Source: Streptomyces laurentii | GTDB lineage: Bacteria > Actinomycetota > Actinomycetes > Streptomycetales > Streptomycetaceae | Assembly: GCA_002355495.1 (NCBI GenBank) | Contig: AP017424.1 | Location: 7,691,501 to 7,755,500, forward strand | DNA: 64,000 bases | Reading direction: 5' to 3' | Part shown: positions 26,542 to 36,340 of the stretch, piece by piece | How the letters are laid out: each line of letters begins with the position of its first letter | How positions within the stretch are numbered: position 1 is the stretch's first letter | The notes under the pieces: model-generated | Databases searched by the model: none | The model's input: the letters and a program-made list of their open reading frames with translations, nothing else | What the model was told of the DNA's origin: nothing | Position numbers and translations under genes: made by a program

Positions 26542-26748
26542 ATGAACAGGAAAGAGATGACAGGGCGCGTGCTGCGGCCCGGCGCGCGAAGCGCCTGTGT
26601 CGGAGATGGGGCCGCGGACGACTGGGCGGCGGGGGCCGCGGCCGCAGGACGTGCGTCCGACGCCGCCCCGCCGGCCGCGGATCAGGCAGCCGAATCCCCG
26701 CCGGTCGGGGTTCGGCCCGCCAGTGGTGCGGCCGCGGGCTCAGGGTGA
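26542..26748 (+). CDS. Small Ala-rich ORF, possible true N-terminus of the DUF6397 protein
   Basis: 68 codons from ATG 26542. It has an excellent binding site (GGGGGAGGA at 26525-26533) and ends with a TGA that overlaps the GTG at 26745 of the next frame. The peptide is Ala/Pro/Gly-rich (D-D-W-A-A-G-A-A-A-A-G-R-A-S). Either it is a coupled leader ORF, or a one-base indel before 26745 has split one gene whose disordered N-terminus this encodes. The quality of the binding site here, and the lack of one for 26745, favour the second view. Confidence 0.45.
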   Translation: MNRKEMTGRVLRPGARSACVGDGAADDWAAGAAAAGRASDAAPPAADQAAESPPVGVRPASGAAAGSG

Positions 26749-27797
26749 CGGTGACGCCGGGGCGTGCCGCGCTGCAACTTGAGCTGCGGCGCGACGAGTT
26801 CGAGTTCGCGGCCCTGACCGGGATCGTCCGTACGGTGCCGGTCACCGGGCCGGCGGCCGCGGAAGGGCCCGCCGATGTCGCCCGGCGCCGCGTTCCGCGC
26901 ACCGAGATCGAACGGCTCCGTGCGGCTGGGGATTTCCCGGACGGGCTGCGCGAACGCGTCCGGTCCGTGGGCGTGACCGAGGGAGCCGAGCTCCTCTCGA
27001 CCACCCCGAACCGCTTCGCCCGGCTGGCCCGCACCGGACACTTCAGCCCCGTACGGTTCTACGTCAACCGGTATCGCGCCGTCGTCTGGCTCTATCCGGC
27101 GGCCGAACTGCGGGAGTTCGCCCGTGACAACGCCGGACTCCTGATCGGCCGGCTGCCGGCGGTCGTCCGTGAACAGGAAGACCGGAACATCGACTGGCGC
27201 CCCCGCAACTGGCGGTCCCGCCGGCTCGACCTGCTCCTCAGGACGACCACCGACCCCTGGGCGCGCGTGGCCGCCATCGCCTCACTGCTCGACCCGACCC
27301 ATCTGGCGGACATGGTCGACGACCCCTTCGAGCGGGCCTACCTGGACCGCTTCCGCCCCAGGCCGCCCGGCTGGCGGCCGACATCGCCCACGGCCAGGGA
27401 GATCGCCGACCGGCTGCTGCTCGCGGACGACCCGGAGGAGATTCTCTGGCACCGGCTGAGCCTCGTCCTCGCCTTGGACCAGGCCCGCGCCGACCGCCAG
27501 GCCCCGTGCCCGGGCGACCCGCCGCCCGCCGCCACGACCGCGCCACCACTCCCGCCTCTCCCCGCCTGGCCCGTCGCGGCCTGGCCCGATCCGGACAAGC
27601 CCGTCCTCGCGGCACGCACCAGCGCTGGTCCGGGTGTGGCGGCGACGCCGACCGTACGGCCGACGGTGAGGTCCGGGCGTGTACCGGCCGCGCCCGGACG
27701 TCCACCAGGTGGGCGTGCTCCGGCCGGCCGAGGTGTCGGGCGAAGCCTGCTCGCCCGGCTGCGCGGCCGGAAGAAGACGAGAGCGTCCGAAGCCTGA
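26745..27797 (+). CDS. DUF6397 family protein
   Basis: About 350 residues from GTG 26745. It matches the Streptomyces DUF6397 pattern as I know it: G-R-A-A-L-Q-L-E-L-R-R-D-E-F near the start, R-T-E-I-E-R-L-R-A, a V-N-R-Y-R-A-V-V-W-L-Y core, and P-R-N-W-R-S-R-R-L-D-L-L-L-R then S-L-L-D-P-T-H-L-A-D-M-V-D-D-P. Repeated helix-turn-helix-like segments in the first 150 residues suggest DNA binding; the C-terminal ~120 residues are Pro-rich and basic. The function is unknown. No good binding site precedes GTG 26745; see the small ORF just upstream. Confidence 0.75.
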   Translation: MTVTPGRAALQLELRRDEFEFAALTGIVRTVPVTGPAAAEGPADVARRRVPRTEIERLRAAGDFPDGLRERVRSVGVTEGAELLSTTPNRFARLARTGHFSPVRFYVNRYRAVVWLYPAAELREFARDNAGLLIGRLPAVVREQEDRNIDWRPRNWRSRRLDLLLRTTTDPWARVAAIASLLDPTHLADMVDDPFERAYLDRFRPRPPGWRPTSPTAREIADRLLLADDPEEILWHRLSLVLALDQARADRQAPCPGDPPPAATTAPPLPPLPAWPVAAWPDPDKPVLAARTSAGPGVAATPTVRPTVRSGRVPAAPGRPPGGRAPAGRGVGRSLLARLRGRKKTRASEA

Positions 27798-27847
27798 GGT
27801 GCACCGGCCGGGGTGCGGGGGCGGCGAGGCGCGGGCACCATGGGCAC

Positions 27848-29395
27848 ATGCTGCTCGCCCGGGTCGCGGAGGTGTCGGGCCAGGTCGCCGCCACGTCCGC
27901 GCGATCGCGGAAAACCGCGTTACTCGCCGAGCTGTTCGCGGAAGCCGAGCCCGCCGAGAGCGCGCTGGCCGTCGCCTACCTCTCCGGGCGGCTCCCGCAG
28001 GGGCGGATCGGCATCGGCTGGAGTGTCCTGCAAGAGGTCCTGCCACCCACCGTTCCGCCCGCCGAGGCCCCGCGGCTCACTCTGGCGCGCGTGGACGAGG
28101 CCATGACCGAGCTGGCCGGGATCTCCGGGCAGGGTGTGCGGGCCCGCCGACGCGGACTGGTGGGCGACCTGTTCGCCGCCTCGACCCTGCCGGAACAGGA
28201 GTTCCTGCTGCGTTTGCTCTCCGGCGAGCTCCACCAAGGGGCCCTCGACGCCGTCGCTCTCGAAGGTGTCGCCCGGGCCGCCGCGGTGGGCCCCGAGGAA
28301 CTGCGCCGCGCGGTGATGCTCGAAGGCTCGCTGCCCCGCGTCGCCCACGCCGTACTCATGGAAGGAGCGGATGCCCTCGAACGGTTCACTCTTCGGGTCG
28401 GCAGCCCCGTACAGCCGATGCTCGCCCACACGGCGACCAGCGTCACCGACGCGGTCGCGGCCCTCGGGCCGTGTGCCGTCGAGGAGAAACTGGACGGGAT
28501 CCGGATCCAGGTCCACCGGAGGGGCGACGAGGTCCGGGTCTACACCCGGTCCCTCGACGACATCACCGACCGGCTGCCCGAGATCGTCGCCCTGGCCCGG
28601 GAGACCACCGGCGACACCTTCGTCCTCGACGGCGAGGCCATCGCCGTCGACCCGGCGATGGGCCGCCCCATGCCCTTCCAGGACATCGCCTCCCGGGTCG
28701 GTTCGCGCGTCGACGTGGCCACGGCACGGGCCGCCCGCCCCCTGTCGCCCGTTTTCTTCGACGTGCTCGCCTCGGATGGGCGGTCGTTGGTGGACTGGCC
28801 CGGTCACGAGAGGCATGCCGTACTCGCGCGGCTGCTGCCTGAGCCACTACGGGTACGCCGAACTGTCGTCGCCGATCCGGCGGATCCGACGATGGTCGAG
28901 ACGGCCGAGGCCTTCTACCGCGACGCCCTCGCCCGCGGCCACGAGGGCGTTCTGGTCAAAGCGCTCGACGCGCCGTACGTCGCCGGCCGAAGAGGCCGCA
29001 CCTGGCTCAAGGTGAAACCCGTCCACACGCTCGACCTCGTGATCCTCGCCGCCGAATGGGGCCATGGGCGGCGCACGGGACTGCTGTCCAACCTGCATCT
29101 GGGCGCCCGGATGGCCGACGGGATGTTCGTGATGGTGGGCAAGACCTTCAAGGGTCTGACCGACGCGATGCTGCGCTGGCAGACCGAACGCCTCGGCGAG
29201 CTGGCCGTGACGGACGACGGCTTCACCGTCCACGTCCGCCCGGAACTCGTCGTCGAGATCGCCTACGACGGTCTCCAGCGCTCCCCGCGCTACCCGGCCG
29301 GCGTGACCCTGCGCTTCGCCCGCGTCCTCCGCCACCGCCCGGACAAGCCAGCCGACGAGGCCGACACCCTGGACACCGTCCTGGCGACGACCTGA
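27848..29395 (+). CDS. ATP-dependent DNA ligase (LigB-type)
   Basis: 515 residues from ATG 27848. The N-terminal ~180 residues form the DNA-binding domain (L-L-A-E-L-F, Y-L-S-G-R-L-P-Q-G-R-I-G-I-G). The adenylation domain has the nucleophilic Lys in E-E-K-L-D-G-I-R-I-Q near residue 214, motif III V-L-D-G-E-A-I-A, P-V-F-F-D-V-L-A, E-G-V-L-V-K-A and motif V W-L-K-V-K-P. An OB-fold follows. Size and layout fit the stand-alone LigB group of actinobacteria, a non-essential repair ligase beside the NAD-dependent LigA. It starts 51 bp after the DUF6397 gene on the same strand. Confidence 0.93.
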   Translation: MLLARVAEVSGQVAATSARSRKTALLAELFAEAEPAESALAVAYLSGRLPQGRIGIGWSVLQEVLPPTVPPAEAPRLTLARVDEAMTELAGISGQGVRARRRGLVGDLFAASTLPEQEFLLRLLSGELHQGALDAVALEGVARAAAVGPEELRRAVMLEGSLPRVAHAVLMEGADALERFTLRVGSPVQPMLAHTATSVTDAVAALGPCAVEEKLDGIRIQVHRRGDEVRVYTRSLDDITDRLPEIVALARETTGDTFVLDGEAIAVDPAMGRPMPFQDIASRVGSRVDVATARAARPLSPVFFDVLASDGRSLVDWPGHERHAVLARLLPEPLRVRRTVVADPADPTMVETAEAFYRDALARGHEGVLVKALDAPYVAGRRGRTWLKVKPVHTLDLVILAAEWGHGRRTGLLSNLHLGARMADGMFVMVGKTFKGLTDAMLRWQTERLGELAVTDDGFTVHVRPELVVEIAYDGLQRSPRYPAGVTLRFARVLRHRPDKPADEADTLDTVLATT

Positions 29396-29507
29396 GCGAC
29401 GGACCGTCGGTCGCCCCGCCACATTGCTTGGTCGGCAACAACCCGGCACGGCCTACCGAAACCGACTGGCGGGGGCATGAACCCGTTCCGGCTCGTGCCC
29501 TACCGGG

Positions 29508-30092
29508 TCAGGCGTCCCAGGCGCGGGGACGGTTCAGCTTTTCCCATTCGGGGCGGAGCAGTGAGAACACGGCGAGGTCGAGACGGCGGCCGCGGTGGAG
29601 ACAGGCGGCACGACTGATCCCTTCCTGGGTGAAGCCGGACGTGGCGAGGGCGGCGAGCGCCGGGAAGTTGTCCGTGTGGGTTTCTGCCGTGAGCCGATAC
29701 ATGGGGAGTTCGCCGAAGGCCAGGTCCACCACAGCGTCGAGGGCGGCGGTGCCGTGGCGGTGCCCGCGATGCGGAGCAGCGAGCATCAGCTCGACCTCGG
29801 CTGTGCCGTTCACGATGTTCTGGCAGGTCAGCGCAACATGACCGACGGGTGTGCCGTCGGGAAGGAGAATGAGGAAATCGTCGCGGTCATCGTCCTCGAT
29901 GTCGCGCTCGATGCGCTCGCGCACAGCGGTGAGCGAGCGTGGCCAGAGGCCCATGTGGTGGGCAACCGTGGGATCGGACCGCCAGCTGTGCATGAGCTCG
30001 GCGTCATCTATGTCAAGCGCGGCGAGGCCGACGGACTTGGCCCGCCAAGAGACCTCCCTCTCGGCTTCTGCGTCGTGTTCGCTGTCCGTCAT
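29508..30092 (-). CDS. GNAT family N-acetyltransferase
   Basis: 194 residues from ATG 30092, which has GAGG eight bases upstream; an in-frame ATG six codons earlier (30110) is possible. The GNAT acetyl-CoA loop is visible as A-P-H-R-G-H-R-H-G-T-A-A-L near residue 112, with V-E-L-M-L before it and F-P-A-L-A-A-L-A-T-S-G-F after it. This is the RimJ/RimL-like subgroup that acetylates N-termini or small amines. It converges on the DNA ligase and no partner gene is obvious. Confidence 0.88.
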   Translation of the reverse strand: MTDSEHDAEAEREVSWRAKSVGLAALDIDDAELMHSWRSDPTVAHHMGLWPRSLTAVRERIERDIEDDDRDDFLILLPDGTPVGHVALTCQNIVNGTAEVELMLAAPHRGHRHGTAALDAVVDLAFGELPMYRLTAETHTDNFPALAALATSGFTQEGISRAACLHRGRRLDLAVFSLLRPEWEKLNRPRAWDA

Positions 30093-30199
30093 CCTGATGT
30101 CCTCGGTCATGGACGGATGTTATGAGCGCCTTCAGACCGGAACCATTGAGTTTCTCCGCTCAGCAGTGCGCCGCCGTGCCCGGCCACCGACGAGCCCGG

Positions 30200-30400
30200 A
30201 CAGGACGTCATCTCCATTGGGTGGCTCGGTGGGCCGTTGGTTGTACCGGGGATGGTCAAGCGGCTGGTGCCGGAGCCGGCGCTGGCTGACGGCGCCTCTG
30301 GCGTTGTACTTCGAGATGGCGCGTTTGACGACGTGTGGCCGGGTGCGGATGTGGCGATCTGGCATGAGGCCGGCCAGGATCCGCTCCGCGCTCACCGAAC
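30200..30400 (-). pseudogene. Transposase remnant (IS4-like C-terminus)
   Basis: A minus-strand frame reads R-I-L-A-G-L-M-P-D-R-H-I-R-T-R-P then V-V-K-R-A-I-S-K-Y-N-A-R-G. These blocks are the characteristic end of a Streptomyces IS4-family transposase. Everything upstream is lost and the frame decays after N-A-R-G. No terminal repeats were seen. It marks the left edge of a scarred accessory stretch. Confidence 0.7.
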
Positions 30401-31262
30401 TCCCCGAGTTGCGTGGGCTTGCTGCGAAGGCCGGGCGGTTCGGGCCTTGCGAGCTGGTGCCCTGGGACCAGACATGCTGGACCGCCTGCTCGCCGGCCAG
30501 AGACCGGCGCTCGCCCCCCGACCCCGCGGCCGTCGGTAAGACCCCGCTCCGTTTCGACGTGCCGCCAGGCCTCTCCCTGGTCCTCTGGATTGCTCACCGC
30601 GCCCTGGCCAACCACTCCCACCAGTCCACCGCTCCTCAGCCCGGCCGCCGGGCCCCGGCCGCCGACCAGCGCTTCTGCACCACCGACTTTGTCGAGCCCG
30701 AGCCCTGGTGGCCAGACTCGACGTACGCAACGCGATCCGCGCCGCCCGCACCCCGTCCGCTGCCGGACAGGACGACGCCCCGGCCGCGACGGCCGCCGGG
30801 CACGCGGAAGACCATTACCACGATCAGGCGTCGGAACTGCCGCACGCCGTCGACCACCCGGGCCGGGACGCCGTCCCCGCCCTGGTGCAGCGGGCCGCCG
30901 CCGTCCAAGCGGGCGCCTCCGTAGCGTCGAACGACACCGACGTACCGGCACACGGAGGCGGTGCCCATGAGCGCCCCCACACCCGCCGGCCCCGCACCCC
31001 AAGGCCCCGGACTCCAGCCGCTCCTCCCCGGTACTGATCGCCCACGCCGACTGCGGGATGGGGACTGGGCGCAGGTCCCAGCCTGGACGCGGTCTCGGAA
31101 CAGGTGGCGTGGTGTGACGTGAGTGGTGTGGCGAGGCGCGCGATGCCTATGCGTACACCGTATCCGGCGCGCTCCCGAAGCCCGATCGGGTCCGGTGTCT
31201 TGTCGTAGGCGTCGAGGGGCGTCGAGACTTGTTCCGGCGGTTCTTTGGACACGGGGGACAGG
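30401..31262. other. Gene-poor scarred stretch between the transposase remnant and the kinase
   Basis: No convincing intact gene is seen in about 860 bp. The plus-strand frame 30708-31037 (109 codons, GTG start) has high G/C at third positions up to about codon 75, so it may be a decayed gene, but it has no ribosome binding site and matches nothing I recognise. Reading frame quality changes repeatedly, as expected for a rearranged region. The last ~200 bp should contain the kinase promoter. Confidence 0.5.
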
Positions 31263-32906
31263 GTGAAACCATTAGCGGATGCCGATCCGGTGACGGTCGG
31301 AAGGTATCGGACGATCGCGGAGCTTGGCCAAGGTGGCATGGGCCGGGTTCTGTTGAGCAGCGCGCCCGATGGGCAGTTGGTCGCGCTGAAGCAGGTGCGG
31401 ACGCAGTTCGTCGAGGACGACGGCTTCCGGGCGCGGTTCCGCAGGGAGGTGGAGGCATCCCGAAAGGTCTCCGGGCAGTACACGCCCACGATCATCGACG
31501 CGGACGCCGACGCCCCCGAGCCATGGCTGACTTCTGTGTTCGTTCCCGGGCTCTCGCTTCAGCAGGTCGTGGCGGCCGTCGGGGCACTGCCCGAGGAGCC
31601 GGTGCTGAGGATGGCCCGGGGACTGGCCTCGGCGCTGGCCACCATCCATCGGACCGGTCTGGTGCATCGGGATCTGAAGCCGTCCAACGTCCTGCTGGCC
31701 GTCGACGGGCCCCGGGTGATCGACTTCGGTATCGCCAGGGCGGCCGACAGCGAGGACGGCAACACGCTGACCACCACCAGCCTGCTGGTCGGCTCACCCG
31801 GGTTCATGTCCCCGGAACAGGCCCGGGGCGAGCCGGTGGAGGCGGCCAGCGACATCTTCTCGCTCGGGGCGGTGCTGTTCATGGCGTGCACCGGGGAGGG
31901 CCCGTTCGTCGGCCCCGCCCTCCCGCAGACCCTGTTCAACATCGTCCACACCGAGCCCGACCTCGGCAGGCTCCCGGCGAGGATCCGCCCGATCGCGGCC
32001 GGCTGCCTGGCCAAGGACCCCGCCGACCGGCCGAGCGCGGACCAGCTCCTGGAAGACATCGGCCGGCTGACGCCCGCGGCGCGCCCCTGGCCGCTGGAGG
32101 TGCATGAGCTGATCGCCGAGCAGCAGGCTGAAATCGACCGGCTGCGGGAGGAGTTGGGGCGGCGGGCGGTCGTTCCGGAGCCCGCCGCGGTGGTCGTCGA
32201 CAAGCCGCCGTCGCCTCCGGGCCCTCCGGCGACGCCGATGCCGCCGATGAATCCGGCGCAGCCGGTGCCCCTGCCCGTACCGGACCGGCACAGGCGTCTG
32301 GTCGGCGCGGGGATCGCCCTCGGTCTGGTGGCGGCCGTCGGCGTCGCCCTCTTCGTGTCCGGCCCCGACGGCGGGACCGGCACCATCGCCCACCCTGGAG
32401 TCACCGCCACGGTGGCCCCGCAGCCGACCGACGCCCCGCCCGCCGAACCCACGGTCGAACCGGCCACCGAGGCACCCCCGCGGACCACGCCCGCGCCGAC
32501 CCCGCCGGTCGAGAGCTCCCCTGTGACGGAACCCTCCAGGCGGCCGCCCGCGAGCGAACCCCCGCGGCAGAGCACCCGGCCCGCCGCGATCGCGGACTGT
32601 GCCGGGACGTACCTGGCCAGACCCGAGTCGTTCATCCTCCACTGCGGAGACGGGAACGGCCGGCTCTCGGGACTCGTCTGGACGGACTGGGGGGAGCCCA
32701 CCGCCCAGGCCAGGGGACAGGAGATGGTGGTCATCTGCGAGCCCAACTGCGCCAACGGGAGAATGGTCCGCCATCCGGCCACGGTGATCCTCTCGGGCCT
32801 GGTCGGCGGGCGGTACACGATCATGCGGGTGGACACCCCGCGGTCCCCCTATGGGCCGATCGCCCTGTACTCGCTCGAAGAGCAGGGGCCGACGCAGAGG
32901 AATTGA
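31263..32906 (+). CDS. Membrane Ser/Thr protein kinase (PknB-like) with extracytoplasmic C-terminal domain
   Basis: 547 residues from GTG 31263 (a TTG six codons earlier is possible). Kinase domain residues ~10-275: G-Q-G-G-M-G-R-V loop, V-A-L-K-Q-V Lys, H-R-D-L-K-P-S-N catalytic loop, D-F-G-I-A-R and S-P-E-Q-A-R-G. A Pro-rich linker leads to one membrane helix near 345-367, then a Thr/Pro-rich stalk. A ~100-residue outer domain has four Cys (A-D-C-A-G-T-Y, I-L-H-C-G, I-C-E-P-N-C), likely disulphide-bonded. There are no PASTA repeats. It converges on the CHAT protease gene with 25 bp between stops. Confidence 0.93.
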   Translation: MKPLADADPVTVGRYRTIAELGQGGMGRVLLSSAPDGQLVALKQVRTQFVEDDGFRARFRREVEASRKVSGQYTPTIIDADADAPEPWLTSVFVPGLSLQQVVAAVGALPEEPVLRMARGLASALATIHRTGLVHRDLKPSNVLLAVDGPRVIDFGIARAADSEDGNTLTTTSLLVGSPGFMSPEQARGEPVEAASDIFSLGAVLFMACTGEGPFVGPALPQTLFNIVHTEPDLGRLPARIRPIAAGCLAKDPADRPSADQLLEDIGRLTPAARPWPLEVHELIAEQQAEIDRLREELGRRAVVPEPAAVVVDKPPSPPGPPATPMPPMNPAQPVPLPVPDRHRRLVGAGIALGLVAAVGVALFVSGPDGGTGTIAHPGVTATVAPQPTDAPPAEPTVEPATEAPPRTTPAPTPPVESSPVTEPSRRPPASEPPRQSTRPAAIADCAGTYLARPESFILHCGDGNGRLSGLVWTDWGEPTAQARGQEMVVICEPNCANGRMVRHPATVILSGLVGGRYTIMRVDTPRSPYGPIALYSLEEQGPTQRN

Positions 32907-32931
32907 CGGAGACGCCACCGGCGCGAAGCGC

Positions 32932-35900
32932 TCAGACACCCCACGCGGTGAACGCCGCCCAATGGAGCGGTGCGGCGAAAGGCCTTTCGCCGGGCGCGAG
33001 TCGGGTGGTGTACGGGTCGGCCAGGGCCGCCAGACGCGGCCGGGAGGCGGTGTACCGCGCGAGTTCCTCCCCGGTGAGTTCGCGCAGCCATCCGCGTGCC
33101 TGCCGCAGGGCCGACACCGGGGAGAACCCCTCTCGGTCGGGCGCGGGTACGACCAGCTCGTAGAAGTACGTCATGAGCAGCGCGGTCACCATGTCGTTCA
33201 CCTGCCACAAGCCGGCCACCACGCACGCCGCCCCGGTCTGCAGGAAGCCGGCCGCGAGCCCGCGGAACTCGTCCGGCGCCTCCACCATCGCGTAGTGGCC
33301 CGACTGGCACGCGCCGGCCACGGCCAGCCGGCAGGCGGACAGCCGCCGGTGGAGCAGGGTGTCCATGTCCAGGCGCCCGTCGGCCAGGGCGAGGGTGCCG
33401 CCCGCCCCGTCGAACCCGCCGCTGCCGTGGCAGCCGAGGTGCAGGTACGAGGCCTCGGCGAGGTGGCCGAGCACCCAGTCCACGGTCGCCGCCGAGCCCA
33501 CCGCGCACTTGCTGTCCCCGAACAGGCCGCGAATCTGGTCGAGTTCGGCCTGGCTGCCGGGGAGCGAGCCGTCGGGGTCGGCCACGGCCACCAGCCGGGG
33601 CACGGCCCGGGGCGGCCGGGCGGCCGCAGCGCGGCACGCCGCGTACACCGCGGCGGACGGGGAGACGGTCAGGGTGCCGAGGTCGTCGAGTAAGACGTCC
33701 TCCCCGAGCGGCACGGCGTGCAGCGGCACCACGCCCAGAAGCCCCGTCGGGACGACGACGGCCGCGTTCTCCGGGTCGTCTGCCAGCAGCCGCGCCACCG
33801 GCCGCAGCAGCGGCGCGAGGGCGGCGAGCCGGTCAAGGGCGCGCGGGAGCTGACGTCTGCGCCGGAGTACTCCGCCCTCCTGCGCCAGGAGCAGCCCCGG
33901 GGCGGGGTCGGGGTCGGCCGGATCCACGAGCAGGAGGTGGACGAGGGACTCGCTGCTCACGTCCGGCACCGGGACGGCCTGCGCGGCGATCCGCGCGTCC
34001 GCCGGCGTGCCCGCCGCCGTGTCCGCTGTCGTGCCCGTTGTACGGGGCAGCGTGAGGACGTAGCTGCCCCAGGGCGCGCTCACCAGGTAGGCCAGTGGGC
34101 TGCCGCCCGCCGCCCGGACGATGTCCGTCAACTCGTCAGCACGCAGGAAGCGTTCGAAGCCGGGGATCGCTCGGATCTCCTCGATGGCCGCGCGCACGGC
34201 GCGTTCGGCGTCGGCCTCCTCGCGCGCCGCGAGGACGGGGACGCCGGTCGCCGCCCGGGGTGCCGCGCCGACCGTGGAGCGGTAGCGGGCCAGTGCCTGC
34301 CGGTAGCGGAGGGCGGTGGCGGGATCGGTCCGTTCCAGGGCGTCGAGGTCCTGCGTGCCCCGGCCGGCCGTGACCGAGAGTTCGCAGGCCAGTCCGCGTT
34401 CCATGGCTTCGACCGCGCGTTCCGGGTGGCCCGCCCTGGCCAGTAGATAGGCGGCCTGTCGGGCGATCCGGGTGACCTGGGCGAGGACGCTTCTGCGCCC
34501 GGCGCCGGTGACCTGGGCGTCGTACAGCGCGTTCACGGCGGTCAGCATGTCCGACGCGACATCGGCCGCCTCGTTCCACCGTCCCGCCGAGGTGTGGGTG
34601 TGGAGCAGTTCCCGGGCGATGGCGAGGTGCCGGGAGGGGGACACCGCGGGTGGTGTCGCCGCCAAGGCGGTGCGGCGCAGCCGCTCGCTCCCGGCGCTGT
34701 CCGCGCCCTCCAGGTGGTCGTTGGCCCGGGCCAGCAGCCAGGTGATGTGGCCGGTGTCGAGGAAGCCGGGGTGCGCGGCGGCGAGGTCCAGGGCGGCGGT
34801 CGCCGCCTCGCGCGCGCCGTGCGCGTCGTGTGTGTCGACGGGATCGCGGGACAGCAGCATGTCGGCCAGATTGCACTGGATACGGGACCACAGCGCCGCG
34901 TCGTCACGTGGGCCGAGGTGTCGCAGGGCCTCCCGGTAGCACCGTTCCGCCTGTCGCAGGTCCTCCGCTTCGGCCCGGCGGTACAGCAGCAGGCCGAGGT
35001 TGAGCATCGAGTAGGCCCAATCGACCCGGTTCCACTCAGGGGAGCGTTTCTCCAGTCCGGCCCGGACGTGCTCGATCCCGAGGGTGAGGTCGTCGGGGCT
35101 CCGGCCCGGTCGTTCCGACAGATGCAGTCCGTAGTTGGTCTGGACCCGGGCCCAGACCTCGGGATGCTCACGGTGGTCCAGTGCGGTCGCGCGCGCCAGC
35201 AGGTCGCGTACGGTCTCCCAGGTCTCCAGCCGGTCGCCGTCATCGCGCAGGCCGTGTGCGACGGCGAGGTTGTTCGCGACCTCCACCCACTGCAGGGTGC
35301 CTTCGGGGAGCCGGCGCAGTGCCCGTTCGAGGACCTGGACGGCCTCGGCCGGATCGGGCTCCCGCCCGCTCTGGACGGCCAGCACCAGCTGTCTGCCGAG
35401 CCGTGCGGCAAGCTCGGTCTCCATGTCCTCCTCGCCCAGGTCGGCGGCGAGCGCCAGCGCCTCCCGGGCCACGGGGACGATCTCCGGCCCTTCGTGGTTC
35501 CGGACCTTGAGGCACATCACGCGCAGCCGTGACCGCAGGCCGCCGCCCAGGGCGGCCCACGCCTCGGCGCAGTGGCGGATCGCGACCGCCGTGGGCGTGT
35601 GGCCGTCGCACAGTTCGTCCAGGAGCCGCTGGCGGATACGCAGGGGCTCTTCGAGCGGTGTGCCCTCGGCCGCGCGGAGTTCCGCGCGCCCCGCTTCGCG
35701 TATGCGGGTCCCGTCCGTCAGTTCCGGGTGGGCGCGGACGAGCTCTGGGAGGTCGTCGGGCAGGCAGCCCAGCGTCGCGGCCAGGAGCTCCGCGATCCGG
35801 GTGTCCTCACGTTCCCCTTCGAGGACACGGAGGAAGACCCGGTAGTTCGCGACCGTCGGCTCTCCCTCGGGCCGCAACTCCCGGCATGCTGCCTCGGGGT

Positions 35901-36300
35901 CCGTCAGATCCCGTTCGAGGTCGCGGGCCAGGACGTACGGGAGCAGCCGGCGCGGCAGCGGGATCACCTGCCCGAGGAAGAGGCGGCCCACGAAGGCCCC
36001 GGCTCGGCCGGCCTGCTCCAGGAGGGGCGGCGCGGACGGCGGCGCGCCGTGCTGGAGCTCTGCGACGGACACCGCGAGCAGCAGAGGTGCCACCCGGCCG
36101 GGGCGCAGGACCAGCAGGGGCGCCTCGATGTGTGTTCTCGTGCCGCAGACGGGGCAGTCCAGCCAGGAGACGCCCGGAGCGGGGGCCGTAAGGACGTCGG
36201 CCCGCTCACGTGCGTCGATGATCCGCCAGGCGGGTGCCGTGCGCTCCCGTCCACAGGTTTCGCAGTGCCATGTGTACGGCACCCTCGCCGAGACCGTCAC
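32932..36300 (-). CDS. CpXC-TPR-CHAT caspase-like protease
   Basis: 1122 residues from GTG 36300 with GGAGG upstream. The first ~70 residues hold two zinc knuckles (C-E-T-C-G and C-P-V-C-G-T), resembling a CpXC domain. A long helical middle with repeated A-x2-Y/L-x3-G units is TPR-like. The C-terminal ~380 residues are a CHAT domain: V-S-A-P-W-G-S-Y-V-L-T-L strand, catalytic His in L-H-L-G-C-H-G-S-G and catalytic Cys in G-A-C-Q-S-G-H, then A-C-V-V-A-G-L-W-Q-V-N-D. Both dyad residues are present, so it should be active. CHAT proteases are common effectors in bacterial defence and cell-death systems. It follows a small gene by 40 bp. Confidence 0.88.
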   Translation of the reverse strand: MTVSARVPYTWHCETCGRERTAPAWRIIDARERADVLTAPAPGVSWLDCPVCGTRTHIEAPLLVLRPGRVAPLLLAVSVAELQHGAPPSAPPLLEQAGRAGAFVGRLFLGQVIPLPRRLLPYVLARDLERDLTDPEAACRELRPEGEPTVANYRVFLRVLEGEREDTRIAELLAATLGCLPDDLPELVRAHPELTDGTRIREAGRAELRAAEGTPLEEPLRIRQRLLDELCDGHTPTAVAIRHCAEAWAALGGGLRSRLRVMCLKVRNHEGPEIVPVAREALALAADLGEEDMETELAARLGRQLVLAVQSGREPDPAEAVQVLERALRRLPEGTLQWVEVANNLAVAHGLRDDGDRLETWETVRDLLARATALDHREHPEVWARVQTNYGLHLSERPGRSPDDLTLGIEHVRAGLEKRSPEWNRVDWAYSMLNLGLLLYRRAEAEDLRQAERCYREALRHLGPRDDAALWSRIQCNLADMLLSRDPVDTHDAHGAREAATAALDLAAAHPGFLDTGHITWLLARANDHLEGADSAGSERLRRTALAATPPAVSPSRHLAIARELLHTHTSAGRWNEAADVASDMLTAVNALYDAQVTGAGRRSVLAQVTRIARQAAYLLARAGHPERAVEAMERGLACELSVTAGRGTQDLDALERTDPATALRYRQALARYRSTVGAAPRAATGVPVLAAREEADAERAVRAAIEEIRAIPGFERFLRADELTDIVRAAGGSPLAYLVSAPWGSYVLTLPRTTGTTADTAAGTPADARIAAQAVPVPDVSSESLVHLLLVDPADPDPAPGLLLAQEGGVLRRRRQLPRALDRLAALAPLLRPVARLLADDPENAAVVVPTGLLGVVPLHAVPLGEDVLLDDLGTLTVSPSAAVYAACRAAAARPPRAVPRLVAVADPDGSLPGSQAELDQIRGLFGDSKCAVGSAATVDWVLGHLAEASYLHLGCHGSGGFDGAGGTLALADGRLDMDTLLHRRLSACRLAVAGACQSGHYAMVEAPDEFRGLAAGFLQTGAACVVAGLWQVNDMVTALLMTYFYELVVPAPDREGFSPVSALRQARGWLRELTGEELARYTASRPRLAALADPYTTRLAPGERPFAAPLHWAAFTAWGV

Positions 36301-36340
36301 CCCGTACCCCCTCCTCTCCGCTCCCCTCCCGATCGGGCGG

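Noticed and set aside
30237..30539. 100-codon plus-strand frame opposite the transposase remnant
   Set aside because: It is antisense to the recognisable transposase fragment and has no features of its own.
30708..31037. 109-codon plus-strand frame in the scarred stretch
   Set aside because: Partly G/C-biased at third positions, but no binding site, no recognisable family and a low-complexity His/Arg/Pro end; described as part of the region rather than as a gene.
32907..32931. Shared transcript between kinase and CHAT genes
   Set aside because: The genes are convergent, so despite the 25-bp gap they cannot be one operon; only a functional link is proposed.
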